Shown here in pieces: positions 53,636 through 62,557 of a stretch of DNA of 64,000 nucleotides. Made by a program: the position numbers and the translations under genes. The notes beneath the pieces were generated by a model. The model did not search any database. It was not told the origin of the DNA and saw nothing but the letters and a program-made list of their open reading frames with translations. Positions within the stretch are counted from its first letter, which is position 1. The number at the start of each line of letters is the position of its first letter. This stretch comes from Limnobacter sp. 130 (GTDB lineage: Bacteria > Pseudomonadota > Gammaproteobacteria > Burkholderiales > Burkholderiaceae_B), in assembly GCF_902506325.1 (NCBI RefSeq), contig NZ_LR732333.1, forward strand, positions 248,001 to 312,000, read 5' to 3'.

Positions 53636-53935
53636 ATGGACAACAGCAAAGACAAACTCTTTAGTGACATGAAAATCGTATTGAGCGACGCCGAAGATCT
53701 GTTGAAAGCCGCGGCCTCATCGTCGGGCGAGCGTGCGGTCGAACTTCGCGAAAAGGCCTTGGTCAGCCTTCGCCGAGCCAGGGAGGTGATGCAAGACGCC
53801 CAGTCGGCTGTGCTTGAAAAAGGCAAGGCAGCTGCACGTGCCACGGATGACTATGTGCACGATCACCCCTGGAAAGCCGTGGGTATTGCCGCCGCGGTGG
53901 GTTTTGTATTGGGTTTGATCATTAACCGTCGTTAA
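53636..53935 (+). CDS. DUF883 (ElaB/YqjD-like) membrane-anchored protein
   Basis: A 99-residue protein with a long charged, Ala-rich amphipathic helix (about 5-75) and a single C-terminal hydrophobic anchor (HPWKAVGIAAAVGFVLGLIINRR). This is the ElaB/YgaM/YqjD family; E. coli YqjD associates with ribosomes at the membrane in stationary phase. ATG at 53636 has GAGG upstream; a longer frame extends into the dacB 3' gap. It is first of a three-gene group equivalent to yqjD-yqjE-yqjK. Confidence 0.87.
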   Translation: MDNSKDKLFSDMKIVLSDAEDLLKAAASSSGERAVELREKALVSLRRAREVMQDAQSAVLEKGKAAARATDDYVHDHPWKAVGIAAAVGFVLGLIINRR

Positions 53936-53944
53936 AGGTTGGCT

Positions 53945-54349
53945 GTGCTAAATCCAAATGCGAGGGCAGCACTAAAACGGGTTGTCGCCAGCTTGTTGGG
54001 CATGACCCAAACCCGCATGGAACTGGCGGGTGTCGAGTTGGCGCAGGCCCGCCAGGCCACGGTTCGCACCGTGATTTGGTCCTTGCTGACCGCATTGGCA
54101 GCAGCGTTTGCCTCTTTGTTTATTTGCCTGCTGGTCATTGCTTTGGCTTGGGATACGCACCGATTCCTGGCCATTGCCGGGTGTGCTGCTTTCTATGTGG
54201 TGCTGGGCGTGTATTTTTACGTGCAACTGAAAGACACCTTGGCCGCACAACCTCCTTTGTTTGAAGCCACGCTGGCTGAATTGGGTCGCGACAAACAAGC
54301 TGTACTGGACAGTTTGAGCAGTGGTGACACCCCTGGGGAGTCGTCATGA
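53945..54349 (+). CDS. YqjE-like (phage-holin superfamily) membrane protein
   Basis: A 134-residue protein with two hydrophobic helices (about 40-62 and 72-94) and charged ends. It belongs to the DUF1469/YqjE family, which is annotated as holin-like; a lytic role is not supported by the context. GTG at 53945 has AAGG six bases upstream; a TTG two codons earlier overlaps that site. It lies nine bases after the YqjD-like gene and overlaps the next gene by four bases (ATGA). Confidence 0.82.
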   Translation: MLNPNARAALKRVVASLLGMTQTRMELAGVELAQARQATVRTVIWSLLTALAAAFASLFICLLVIALAWDTHRFLAIAGCAAFYVVLGVYFYVQLKDTLAAQPPLFEATLAELGRDKQAVLDSLSSGDTPGESS

Positions 54350-54756
54350 GTAAAAAATTCGATGCTCTGGAAGCGCGCAAAGAATTGTTGATGATGAAAG
54401 CTCAACTTGAGCGCATGGAGTTTGGCGGTCAGGTTGATGCGTTAAAAAAAGAATTCGCCTGGGTCAATATGTTTCGCCAGTTTGGCGGCTGGTTGGGCAA
54501 GCGCAATATGCGGGCGCTTGGGCCAGTGGTCAGCCTCGGAGGCCAGGTTTGGCAGGAGGGCCTGAAAAAGTACCCACTGCTCGGCATGTTGGCCTCGACT
54601 GCTTTGCTGCGTTTTCGCAAACCGGTTTCCAAAGTGGCGTTGCGTGCTGGTTTGGGTGCCGTGGCGCTGGCTGCGGGCATGTTTTGGTTTCAAACGAGAA
54701 GCCCGTGGGCTTCCCGTTCAGTGGCCGAGTCTTCTACAGACCCAAACGACTCATAA
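54346..54756 (+). CDS. YqjK-like hypothetical protein
   Basis: A 136-residue protein in the position of yqjK. The N-terminal half is a charged helix ([19 protein letters not shown]), followed by two moderately hydrophobic stretches near residues 60-85 and 98-113. Sequence similarity to E. coli YqjK is only suggestive; position is the stronger argument. It is coupled to the YqjE-like gene by ATGA, and its 3' end overlaps the opposing ubiD by 23 bases. Function unknown; a membrane-associated role is likely. Confidence 0.75.
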   Translation: MSKKFDALEARKELLMMKAQLERMEFGGQVDALKKEFAWVNMFRQFGGWLGKRNMRALGPVVSLGGQVWQEGLKKYPLLGMLASTALLRFRKPVSKVALRAGLGAVALAAGMFWFQTRSPWASRSVAESSTDPNDS

Positions 54757-56317
54757 GTTCACGCACGCGTTCATCCAGTTTTGGATCGGGCTGAATGCTG
54801 CGGCCCCACTCCCGAGTGGTTTCACCCGGCCATTTGTTCGTGGCATCCAAACCCATCTTCCCACCCAGCCCACTCACCGGGCTTGCAAAGTCCAGGTAAT
54901 CAATCGGCGTGTTTTGAATCAGCACGGTATCCCGCACCGGGTCCATTCGCGTGGTGATTGCCCAAATCACTTCTTTCCAGTCGCGGGCGTTTACGTCGTC
55001 GTCGACCACCACAATAAATTTGGTGTACATAAATTGACGCAAGAAACTCCAGGCGCCCATCATCACGCGCTTGGCATGTCCTGCGTAGGCCTTTTTCATT
55101 GAGATCACGGCCATGCGGTAGCTGCAACCTTCGGGCGGCAGGTAGAAGTCCACAATTTCCGGAAACTGCTTTTGCAAGATGGGTACAAATACCTCATTCA
55201 GTGCCACGCCAAGCACAGCGGGCTCATCCGGTGGTTTGCCGGTGTAAGTGCTGTGGTAAATGGCATCGTCGCGCAGGGTGATCCTGTCGACAGTGAACAC
55301 GGGAAACCAGTCTTGTTCATTGTAATAACCGGTGTGGTCTCCATAAGGGCCCTCTAGCGCGCAGTCCCAACCCTTCAAGTACTCAGGTACTGGTGGCGGC
55401 TCGCGCAACACGGTAACGCCTTCCCGTATTTCCGGCACCTCGCCATCGGTTCTGCCTTTTCGTGCGGCCACGGCAATCGGGTGTTCGTAGGGGTAAATAT
55501 GGCCTTCCAGCACCATTTCCGCCTCTGCAGGCACTTGCAGATCATTGCCCTTGCAGGCCACCAGTTCTGTTCGGCTACCCCGCAGCAAACCGGCAAATTG
55601 ATATTCAGATAGCGTATCCGGCACCGGCGTGACCGCGCCGAGGATAGTGGCTGGGTCGGCGCCCAAGGCCACTGAAATCGGGAAAGGTTGGCCAGGATGT
55701 TTCAAGGCGTGGTCGCGGAAATCGAGCGCGCCACCCCTGTGGGCCAGCCAGCGCATGATCAGGCGGTTTTTTCCAATTTGTTGTTGTCGGTAAATACCCA
55801 GGTTCTGCCGCTTGCGATTGGGCCCTTTGGTGACCACCAAACCCCAGGTCAACAGGGGGGCAGCATCGTCGGGCCAGCATGTCCAGATCGGAATCTGGTT
55901 AAGGTCAACGTCTGGGCCCTCGACGACGTTTTCCTGACATGGTGCTTTACTGACCACTTTGGGGGCCATCGACAGCACCTGTTTCACCAAAGGCAACTTG
56001 TCCAGTGCATCGCGCATTCCCTTGGGTGGCTCAGGTTCTTTCAGGTAGGCCAAGGTGCGGCCGATGTCCCTTAGTGCTTCGGTGTTGCTGGCGCCCATGC
56101 CCATGGCCACCCGTTTTGGTGTGCCAAACAAATTGCCCAATACACGGTGTTTGTAGCCTTGCGGTGCGTCAAACAACAAGGCGGGGCCTTCAGCGCGCAA
56201 TACCTTGTCGCAAAGATGGGTCATTTCCAGAACTGGACTGACTGATTCGGGGACTCGTTGAAGTTCACCTTCTTTGTAGAGTAAATCGATGAAGTCTCGA
56301 AGGTTCTTGTATCGCAT
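54734..56317 (-). CDS. ubiD: 3-octaprenyl-4-hydroxybenzoate carboxy-lyase
   Basis: A 527-residue prenylated-FMN-dependent decarboxylase of ubiquinone synthesis. The start [17 protein letters not shown], the central [17 protein letters not shown] and the catalytic E-R-E region, and the C-terminal [15 protein letters not shown] are UbiD hallmarks. It needs UbiX for its cofactor, and ubiX is not in the window. Length is slightly above the E. coli enzyme. The 3' end overlaps the YqjK-like gene. Confidence 0.95.
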   Translation of the reverse strand: MRYKNLRDFIDLLYKEGELQRVPESVSPVLEMTHLCDKVLRAEGPALLFDAPQGYKHRVLGNLFGTPKRVAMGMGASNTEALRDIGRTLAYLKEPEPPKGMRDALDKLPLVKQVLSMAPKVVSKAPCQENVVEGPDVDLNQIPIWTCWPDDAAPLLTWGLVVTKGPNRKRQNLGIYRQQQIGKNRLIMRWLAHRGGALDFRDHALKHPGQPFPISVALGADPATILGAVTPVPDTLSEYQFAGLLRGSRTELVACKGNDLQVPAEAEMVLEGHIYPYEHPIAVAARKGRTDGEVPEIREGVTVLREPPPVPEYLKGWDCALEGPYGDHTGYYNEQDWFPVFTVDRITLRDDAIYHSTYTGKPPDEPAVLGVALNEVFVPILQKQFPEIVDFYLPPEGCSYRMAVISMKKAYAGHAKRVMMGAWSFLRQFMYTKFIVVVDDDVNARDWKEVIWAITTRMDPVRDTVLIQNTPIDYLDFASPVSGLGGKMGLDATNKWPGETTREWGRSIQPDPKLDERVRELMSRLGL

Positions 56318-56474
56318 TGTGAAAAAAACTACCTGTTTGTGGTCCGGAAGGAACAGTTAACAAGAAATTACAACCCATACCTAGAGGGCTTTTTCAAGCC
56401 CCCCAAAAGCGCATAAGGCCTCGTTTTAGGGGTATGTTCTTGTTTTGAGTAGAAAGACTCTACCAGATTTTGCA

Positions 56475-56503
56475 TTGACCCCTGTCCGGGTTGACCCTAG
56501 AAT
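56475..56503 (+). promoter_or_regulatory. Promoter of the lytic transglycosylase gene (sigma70 type)
   Basis: TTGACC (56475-56480) and TAGAAT (56498-56503) are separated by exactly 17 bases. A second TTGACC lies inside the spacer. Predicted transcription start is near 56510. Confidence 0.65.
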
Positions 56504-56514
56504 CCGCTCAGCTT

Positions 56515-56530
56515 TGTGACAGGTATCACC
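56515..56530. promoter_or_regulatory. CRP/Vfr-like half-site pair
   Basis: TGTGA-N6-TCACC matches nine of ten positions of the CRP consensus core TGTGA-N6-TCACA. It lies just downstream of the predicted start site, a repressing position. A second TGTGAC...GTCACA symmetry overlaps it. Confidence 0.45.
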
Positions 56531-56561
56531 TAAGTCACACAAACGCAGTTGGAGGGCAAAA

Positions 56562-56598
56562 CTTAAGGGAACTTAAGTCAGCCTAACTTCATCTTAAG
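56562..56598. repeat. Three phased CTTAAG hexamers
   Basis: CTTAAG occurs at 56562, 56572 and 56593. The spacings of 10 and 21 bases are one and two helical turns, so all three face the same side of the DNA. The repeats are in the leader of the lytic transglycosylase gene. Confidence 0.6.
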
Positions 56599-56637
56599 AG
56601 TGCTTTGACCATGTAGTGCAAGTAGTAAATGGTTAAA

Positions 56638-56651
56638 GCAGAACGTTCTGC
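56638..56651. promoter_or_regulatory. Perfect 14-base palindrome, candidate operator
   Basis: GCAGAACGTTCTGC is a perfect palindrome without spacer, 84 bases before the lytic transglycosylase ATG. The binding protein is unknown. Confidence 0.5.
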
Positions 56652-56734
56652 CTCACGGACAAAATGGAGGCAGATGCACCGCTGAGTCAAACAATGCAGG
56701 GTTAAGCCTGCGTTTGCGTAGCAGAGGAGGTTGC

Positions 56735-57595
56735 ATGAAGCAGTACGAAACCGTTCTGAGCGTCAATGGCCAGCAGGTCCAGACCCCGAACTTGATTCAA
56801 TCATTGAAAAACGCCGTCACCGGTCTTGGTGTGGCCACATCGGTTCTGGTAGCGGGTGCAATAGCAATATTGCTGTCCAATGCCGAACTTCGCAGCCAGG
56901 TGTTTTTCTCTGCCCCAGTGCAGGCAATATTCGCCACTGAAATTGACTTGCTTAGTACTGGCCTTGCGGCTGGTGGCGCAGAGGTTGTAAATACCACTGC
57001 CAAGTCACCTGCAAATTCATCCGGTTCTAAAAACCTGATGCCAGTGAAGTTCAACTCGGTTGATTCGAGCAAACCACTGACAGCAGGTCAGCGGCAGGTT
57101 ACTTCTTACCTGGCCAAACGCTACAGCGTGTCGCCTGAAGCCGTGGAGTCGATTGTTCGATTGGCTTACAAGGTAGGCAAGGAAGAAAAGGTAGAGCCAA
57201 CCCTGATCCTGGCGATCGTGGGTATTGAATCTTCCTACAATCCTTTTGCTGCCAGTCCGGTTGGCGCTCGCGGCTTGATGCAGGTGATGCCTAAAATTCA
57301 CAAAGACAAATTTGAAGCATTGTCACCCGGTGACTGGTCCCCTTTGAACCCTGAAATGAACATGCGAGTGGGTGCCAAAATCATTCGCGAGTACACACGT
57401 CGTACAGGCTCCGTTAGTGCCGGTTTGCGTTGGTATGTGGGTGCAGCCATTCATGGCAATGACGGTGGCTATCCTGGCAAAGTGCTGTCGCTTAAATCAC
57501 GCATTGATTCAACCTACCAGCAAGGTCATCTGGTGGCGTCCCGCGAGAACAGCGAAAAAGTATCCGCTGTAACAGTGCCAGGCTCTGAAGGCTGA
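56735..57595 (+). CDS. Membrane-anchored lytic transglycosylase (SLT domain)
   Basis: A 286-residue murein-cleaving enzyme. A single hydrophobic helix (about 29-47) anchors it or serves as a late signal, a Ser/Lys-rich linker follows, and an SLT goose-type domain spans about 145-260. The catalytic glutamate is E165 in IVGIESSYNPFA, with GARGLMQVMP following. It resembles Slt/MltC-like short enzymes. ATG at 56735 has a perfect AGGAGG at four bases. It is a single-gene unit behind a long regulated-looking leader. Confidence 0.9.
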   Translation: MKQYETVLSVNGQQVQTPNLIQSLKNAVTGLGVATSVLVAGAIAILLSNAELRSQVFFSAPVQAIFATEIDLLSTGLAAGGAEVVNTTAKSPANSSGSKNLMPVKFNSVDSSKPLTAGQRQVTSYLAKRYSVSPEAVESIVRLAYKVGKEEKVEPTLILAIVGIESSYNPFAASPVGARGLMQVMPKIHKDKFEALSPGDWSPLNPEMNMRVGAKIIREYTRRTGSVSAGLRWYVGAAIHGNDGGYPGKVLSLKSRIDSTYQQGHLVASRENSEKVSAVTVPGSEG

Positions 57596-57604
57596 TCTCT
57601 CAGG

Positions 57605-58771
57605 TCAACTTCGATTAAAAAATTGTATCCGTTCGATGGCAGTCTCTAGCCTGTCCATCGAATTGGCATACGAGAATCGCATCATTTCCTCCCCCCGAAA
57701 TTCTGAAAAATCCTTGCCGGGCACGGCGCATACCAAAGCCTGCTCCAGCAATTCTTTGCAATAGCGCTCGCTGTTGTAGGGTGACTTCGCGTAAATGTAA
57801 AACGCCGAATCGGGCGTTGAATGCAGTTCGATGCCAGCCTTTGGTAGTGCATTGACCATAAAGTCTCTGCGTGCCTTGAAAATCAAACGTCGCTCCTCGC
57901 AAATCGCCAGTGTTTCGCGTGTGAAGCAGGCCAGGGCGGCCCATTGTGCCGGGGTGTTTGGACAAATGCTCAGGTTTTGGGCAAATCGTTCAATTGCTGG
58001 CAACAGGCTGTCTGGCACCACCATCCACCCCAAGCGCAAACCTGTCATTCCAAAGTACTTGGAGAAGCTGTTGATGACCACCAAGGGGTTTTGTGTGTTG
58101 GGTGCACCAGTCACTTGCAGCACGCTTTGTGGCGGACTGTCGTAGCAAAGTGACTGATAAATCTCGTCAACAATTACAAAGCCATTGCGGGCAGTTACAC
58201 CATCGACTATTTCCCGCATGGCCCGGGGGCTGAGTTGAGTGCCGGTGGGGTTATTGGGTGATGCCAAAAGTACGCCCGCCGTTTTCGGCGTCCATTGGCT
58301 GGAAAGATCGGTCCAGGCAGGTTGAAAGTTTTCTGCCTCTTGGGTTTGTACAAAGGCGGGAGTTCCGCCTGCCATTTGCACAAAAGTTTTGTTGCAGGGG
58401 TAACCGGGGTCGGCCAGTAACACTTCCTCGCCCGGGTTGATCAGGGCAAGGCAGGCATACATGAGCGCAGCCGATGCGCCCGAGGTAATCACGATTTGAT
58501 GCGCTGGTACCCGAACGTGAAAATTAGTCTGGTAATACTGGCTAATGGCTTCGCGCAGCTCGGGCAGGCCCAAAGCCGCAGTGTATCGGGTTTTGTGTGC
58601 CGAGATCGCCCGGGCGAATGCCTGCTCAACGGGCTCGGGCATGGGAAAGTCGGGTTCACCGATAGAAAGGTGAATGACCGGTTTTCCCTCGGCTTGCAAG
58701 GCGTCGGCTGCTTTCACCAGTTCCATGACATGGAAGGGTTGAACAAGATGACTAAGGCTGGACTGCTTCAA
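57605..58771 (-). CDS. PLP-dependent aminotransferase, class I/II
   Basis: A 388-residue fold-type I aminotransferase. The start SHLVQPFHVMELVKAADALQ, LSIGEPDFPMPEPV and the PLP lysine in INSFSKYFGMTGLRLGW are clear, with SPNNPTGTQLS binding the cofactor. It resembles the AspC/MtnE/YbdL-like group that acts on aromatic, alanine or methionine-like substrates; specificity is unknown. The start is uncertain. I prefer TTG at 58771, which gives MKQSSLSHLVQPF with GGTGA upstream; a TTG at 58804 is also open. No ATG precedes the conserved part. Confidence 0.85.
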   Translation of the reverse strand: MKQSSLSHLVQPFHVMELVKAADALQAEGKPVIHLSIGEPDFPMPEPVEQAFARAISAHKTRYTAALGLPELREAISQYYQTNFHVRVPAHQIVITSGASAALMYACLALINPGEEVLLADPGYPCNKTFVQMAGGTPAFVQTQEAENFQPAWTDLSSQWTPKTAGVLLASPNNPTGTQLSPRAMREIVDGVTARNGFVIVDEIYQSLCYDSPPQSVLQVTGAPNTQNPLVVINSFSKYFGMTGLRLGWMVVPDSLLPAIERFAQNLSICPNTPAQWAALACFTRETLAICEERRLIFKARRDFMVNALPKAGIELHSTPDSAFYIYAKSPYNSERYCKELLEQALVCAVPGKDFSEFRGEEMMRFSYANSMDRLETAIERIQFFNRS

Positions 58772-58829
58772 TTCTTCACCATTGTTAGTGAGTGGCGCCA
58801 ACAAGTTGCGCGATTTGTGGAAACCCCTA

Positions 58830-58858
58830 GGGACAGCCTCTCTGGCTGAGCCTATAAT
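58830..58858 (+). promoter_or_regulatory. maeB promoter
   Basis: GGGACA (58830-58835) and a perfect TATAAT (58853-58858) are 17 bases apart. Predicted leader length is about 30 bases. Confidence 0.6.
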
Positions 58859-58894
58859 TTTTGGTTCTGTTGTTCACCTCAAAGAGAAGATTAT

Positions 58895-61210
58895 ATGGCT
58901 CAACCAATGGATCAGCGCTTCAGGCAGGCCGCCCTTGAATATCATGAATTTCCAAAGCCTGGGAAATTGCAGATTTCGGCGACTAAAAGCCTGGTCAACC
59001 AGCGTGACTTGGCTTTGGCCTATTCTCCCGGTGTTGCAGCAGCCTGTGAAGAAATCGAAGCAGACCCGTCTACTGCGGTGCGTTATACCGCCAAAGCAAA
59101 CCTGGTGGGTGTGGTCACCAACGGTACGGCCGTGCTTGGTTTGGGTAACATCGGCCCACTGGCCGCCAAGCCAGTGATGGAAGGCAAGGCGGTGTTGTTC
59201 AAGAAGTTCGCCGGTATCGATGTGTTTGACATTGAAATCAACGAGAACGACCCCGACAAGCTGATTGAGATTATTGCCTCGCTGGAGCCCACATTTGGCG
59301 GCATCAACCTTGAAGACATCAAGGCGCCTGACTGCTTCAAGGTAGAACGTGCCTTGCGTGGGCGCATGAATATTCCTGTGTTCCACGACGATCAGCACGG
59401 CACCGCAATTGTGGTGGGTGCAGCCATTTTGAATGGCCTCGAGGTGATCGGCAAGAAACTGGATGAAGTGAAATTTGTGGTGTCTGGCGCGGGTGCTGCG
59501 GCATTGGCTTGCCTGGAGTTGCTGGTTGAGTTGGGCTTGCCGCGCAAAAACGTGTGGGTCACCGACATTGATGGCGTGGTTTACAAAGGCCGCACCACCA
59601 ATATGGACCCTGATAAAGATTTATTTGCACAAGACACCACAGCTCGCACTTTGGCCGACGTAATCAAAGAAGCGGATGTATTTTTGGGTTTGTCTGCCGG
59701 CGGTGTGCTGAAGCAAGACATGGTGCGGGCCATGGCAGCCAAGCCTTTGATTCTGGCGCTGGCCAACCCCACACCTGAAATTCTGCCCGAGCAGGTCAAG
59801 GAAGTTCGCGACGACGCCATTATGTGTACAGGCCGCACCGACTATCCGAACCAGGTGAACAATGTATTGTGTTTCCCCTTTATTTTCCGGGGTGCACTCG
59901 ATGTGGGTGCAACCACAATTACCAAGGAAATGGAAATTGCAGCGGTTCGTGCCGTGGCAGAGCTGGCTCGTAAAGAGCAATCGGATGTGGTCGCTTCTGC
60001 GTACCGAACCCAAAACCTGAGTTTTGGTCCTGAATACCTGATTCCCAAACCCTTTGATCCTCGCCTGATTGTTCACATTGCGCCAGCGGTTGCCAAAGCG
60101 GCCATGGAAAGCGGCGTTGCAACCCGCCCAATCGCAGACCTGGAAGCTTACAAAGATCAGTTGCAGCAGTTTGTGTACCATTCCGGTACCTTCATGAAGC
60201 CGATTTTTGCGGTGGCCAAACGTTGTGTGGCTGAAACACCGCAAACCTCCCGCATTGTGTTTGCTGAAGGTGAAGACGAACGCGTGATGCGTGCAGTGCA
60301 GGTGGTGGTGGATGAAGCCATTGCCAAGCCCATCATGATTGGTCGCCCCGCAGTGATTGAGCGTCGTCTTGAGCGCTTTGGTTTGCGCATTAAAGCGGGC
60401 GTTGATTTTGAGTTGATCAACCCCGAGTACGATGAGCGCTACAAAGACTACTGGCGCATGTATCACGACTTGACCAAGCGCAAGGGTGTGACCGAGGCTT
60501 ACGCAAAAATTGAAATGCGTCGTCGCAATACGCTGATTGGTTCAATGATGATTCACAAAGGCAATGCAGACGGCATGATTTGTGGCACCTTCGGCACCCA
60601 TTCCCTGCATTTGCATTACGTGGATCAAGTGCTGGGTCGCCGTGCAGGCTGCAATACCTACGGTGCAATGAATGGCCTGATGTTGACCAATCGTCAGGTG
60701 TTTCTGGTCGATACCCATGTGAACTACGACCCCACTGCCGAACAAATTGCTGAAATTACATTGATGGCGGCTGAGGAAATGTTGCGTTTGGGTGTTCAAC
60801 CCAAGGCCGCATTGCTGTCCCATTCCAACTTTGGTTCGAGCAATCAACCCTCTGCCGTGAAAATGCGTGAAGCGCTTCAAATTCTCCGCAACATTGCGCC
60901 ATGGCTCGAAGTCGACGGCGAGATGCACGGCGATTGCGCCATTGACGAACAGGTACGTAACACCATTTTCTCGGGTTCTACCCTGACTGGTGAAGCCAAT
61001 TTGCTGGTATGCCCAAATATTGACGCGGCCAATATTTCCTACAACTTGCTGAAGTCAGCTGCGGGCAATGGCATTGCGGTGGGTCCAATTTTGTTGGGCT
61101 CTGACAAACCGGTTCACATTTTGACGGCGTCGGCCACGGTTCGTCGTATCGTCAACATGACCGCACTGACAGTGCTCGACTCAAACTCAGAGCGGGTTAG
61201 TTCAATTTAA
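58895..61210 (+). CDS. maeB: NADP-dependent malic enzyme with phosphotransacetylase-like domain
   Basis: A 771-residue multidomain malic enzyme that converts malate to pyruvate and CO2. The malic domain (about 20-160) has the tyrosine in [10 protein letters not shown] and the lysine in [35 protein letters not shown] carries the metal ligands, and the NAD(P) domain includes [17 protein letters not shown] phosphotransacetylase-like C-terminal domain (about 430-765) is regulatory in this family and inactive as an enzyme where tested. It is preceded by its own promoter and followed by a terminator. Confidence 0.95.
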   Translation: MAQPMDQRFRQAALEYHEFPKPGKLQISATKSLVNQRDLALAYSPGVAAACEEIEADPSTAVRYTAKANLVGVVTNGTAVLGLGNIGPLAAKPVMEGKAVLFKKFAGIDVFDIEINENDPDKLIEIIASLEPTFGGINLEDIKAPDCFKVERALRGRMNIPVFHDDQHGTAIVVGAAILNGLEVIGKKLDEVKFVVSGAGAAALACLELLVELGLPRKNVWVTDIDGVVYKGRTTNMDPDKDLFAQDTTARTLADVIKEADVFLGLSAGGVLKQDMVRAMAAKPLILALANPTPEILPEQVKEVRDDAIMCTGRTDYPNQVNNVLCFPFIFRGALDVGATTITKEMEIAAVRAVAELARKEQSDVVASAYRTQNLSFGPEYLIPKPFDPRLIVHIAPAVAKAAMESGVATRPIADLEAYKDQLQQFVYHSGTFMKPIFAVAKRCVAETPQTSRIVFAEGEDERVMRAVQVVVDEAIAKPIMIGRPAVIERRLERFGLRIKAGVDFELINPEYDERYKDYWRMYHDLTKRKGVTEAYAKIEMRRRNTLIGSMMIHKGNADGMICGTFGTHSLHLHYVDQVLGRRAGCNTYGAMNGLMLTNRQVFLVDTHVNYDPTAEQIAEITLMAAEEMLRLGVQPKAALLSHSNFGSSNQPSAVKMREALQILRNIAPWLEVDGEMHGDCAIDEQVRNTIFSGSTLTGEANLLVCPNIDAANISYNLLKSAAGNGIAVGPILLGSDKPVHILTASATVRRIVNMTALTVLDSNSERVSSI

Positions 61211-61234
61211 ACCCGTACTTTAAAACAACAAATG

Positions 61235-61264
61235 GGCGTGCAAGACACGCCTGTTTTTGTTTTA
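61235..61264 (+). terminator. Rho-independent terminator of maeB
   Basis: GGCGTG (61235-61240) and CACGCC (61246-61251) form a 6-base stem with a 5-base loop, followed by TGTTTTTGTTTT. It is 24 bases after the maeB stop. Confidence 0.8.
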
Positions 61265-61295
61265 ACTTACCCAAAATGTGTCGCACAATGGTTTC

Positions 61296-62498
61296 ATGAG
61301 CGAACACGACACATTTCACAGTGAAGACCATGATGACATCACCGGACTGGTGTTGTCAGGCGGTGGTGCGCGGGCCGCCTACCAAGTGGGTGTGCTGCAT
61401 CAGCTTGCCAAGTGGTTTGAACAAGAAAACAAGCGCGAGTTTGATTTTCCGTTCAAGATTTTGTGTGGTACGTCGGCCGGGGCAATCAATGCCGCAGCGC
61501 TTGCATGTGCTGGGCGCAACTTTTACCAGTCCACTGATCGAATGCTCAAGGTCTGGGAAAACTTCAGTTCTGAGCAAGTATTCCGGTCTGATTCGCTCGG
61601 CATTATTCGCACAGGCGCGCGCTGGTTGTCGGCGCTTTCAATTGGCTGGATGTTGCGCAAGCGTCCGAAGTGTTTGCTCGACAATTCCCCCCTGTCTCAT
61701 TTAATGCACCAGTTGCTGCATTTTCGCAGGTTGGACGAGGCGCTCGAGAACGGTACCATTCACGCCTTGGCTGTGACTGCATCCAGTTACAGTTCGGGGC
61801 GCAGCGTGACTTTTTTCCAAACCCAGAGAGCCATCGAAAGTTGGGCGAGAACGCAACGGGTGGCGTTGCCAGACCGAATCACGGTTGAGCATCTCTTGGC
61901 CTCCGCAGCAATTCCTTTTGTATTTCCAGCCGTAAAACTGAACATTGAAGGGCAAATGGAGCATTTTGGTGATGGGTCCATTCGTCAGCTTGCACCCATT
62001 AGTCCAGCGATTCATTTGGGGGCAAACCGGGTGATGGTGATTGGTTCGAGTCAGTCAGACAAGGACCATACCCAGCCTGTTGAAGTTCAAAACGCTTATC
62101 CCAGCTTGGCTCAAATTGCGGGCCATGCAATGGCGTCCATTTTCCTGGACAGTTTGTCGATTGACATTGAGCGCCTGAGCCGGGTGAACAAAACCTTGGG
62201 TTTGTTGCCGCCCGAGATGGCGAACAAAACCACATTGAAACCGATCGAGTTGTTGGTCATTTCGCCCTCGGAGCGAATTGATGAGATTGCAGCACGTCAC
62301 ACTCAAGACCTGCCAAGACCAGTGCGTACCTTGTTGTCCGCTTTGGGAGCTACCGAGGCCAGTGGTTCGTCATTGGCCAGTTATTTGCTGTTCGAGTCAA
62401 ATTACACGCGCGAGCTGATTCGCATGGGTATCGCCGATACGATTGCCAAGCGAGAGGCCGTGTTCGAGTTCTTTCATCTGGGTCAGTCTGGCCGCTGA
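61296..62498 (+). CDS. Patatin-like phospholipase
   Basis: A 400-residue patatin-fold acyl hydrolase. The oxyanion motif GLVLSGGGARAAYQVGVL, the nucleophile elbow CGTSAGAINAA (serine of GTSAG) and the catalytic aspartate in HFGDGSIRQ are all present. No signal peptide is visible, so it is probably cytoplasmic or peripheral to the inner membrane. Substrate is presumably a phospholipid. ATG at 61296 was preferred to a GTG six codons upstream; neither has a strong ribosome-binding site. Confidence 0.88.
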   Translation: MSEHDTFHSEDHDDITGLVLSGGGARAAYQVGVLHQLAKWFEQENKREFDFPFKILCGTSAGAINAAALACAGRNFYQSTDRMLKVWENFSSEQVFRSDSLGIIRTGARWLSALSIGWMLRKRPKCLLDNSPLSHLMHQLLHFRRLDEALENGTIHALAVTASSYSSGRSVTFFQTQRAIESWARTQRVALPDRITVEHLLASAAIPFVFPAVKLNIEGQMEHFGDGSIRQLAPISPAIHLGANRVMVIGSSQSDKDHTQPVEVQNAYPSLAQIAGHAMASIFLDSLSIDIERLSRVNKTLGLLPPEMANKTTLKPIELLVISPSERIDEIAARHTQDLPRPVRTLLSALGATEASGSSLASYLLFESNYTRELIRMGIADTIAKREAVFEFFHLGQSGR

Positions 62499-62557
62499 GT
62501 TCCGCGCAAAGCCGCGTTACAATTGACGCTTCGAGGCAGTTCGGGCGTTTTCTTTCC

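Larger units (their letters stand above)
56318..56734. other. Leader region between ubiD and the lytic transglycosylase gene
   Basis: This 417-base gap has no gene. It holds a short hairpin (GGGCTT-TTTC-AAGCCC, 56386-56401), a strong plus-strand promoter, a CRP-like site, three CTTAAG hexamers and a 14-base palindrome, listed below. The transcribed leader of the downstream gene would be about 220 bases. Confidence 0.7.

Noticed and set aside
53945-54349. Phage holin
   Set aside because: The family name includes holin-like proteins, but the neighbours are a YqjD-like and a YqjK-like gene with no endolysin or other phage gene in the window.
56386-56401. Terminator between ubiD and the lytic transglycosylase gene
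   Set aside because: The GGGCTT/AAGCCC stem has no T-run on either strand, and both flanking genes point away from it.
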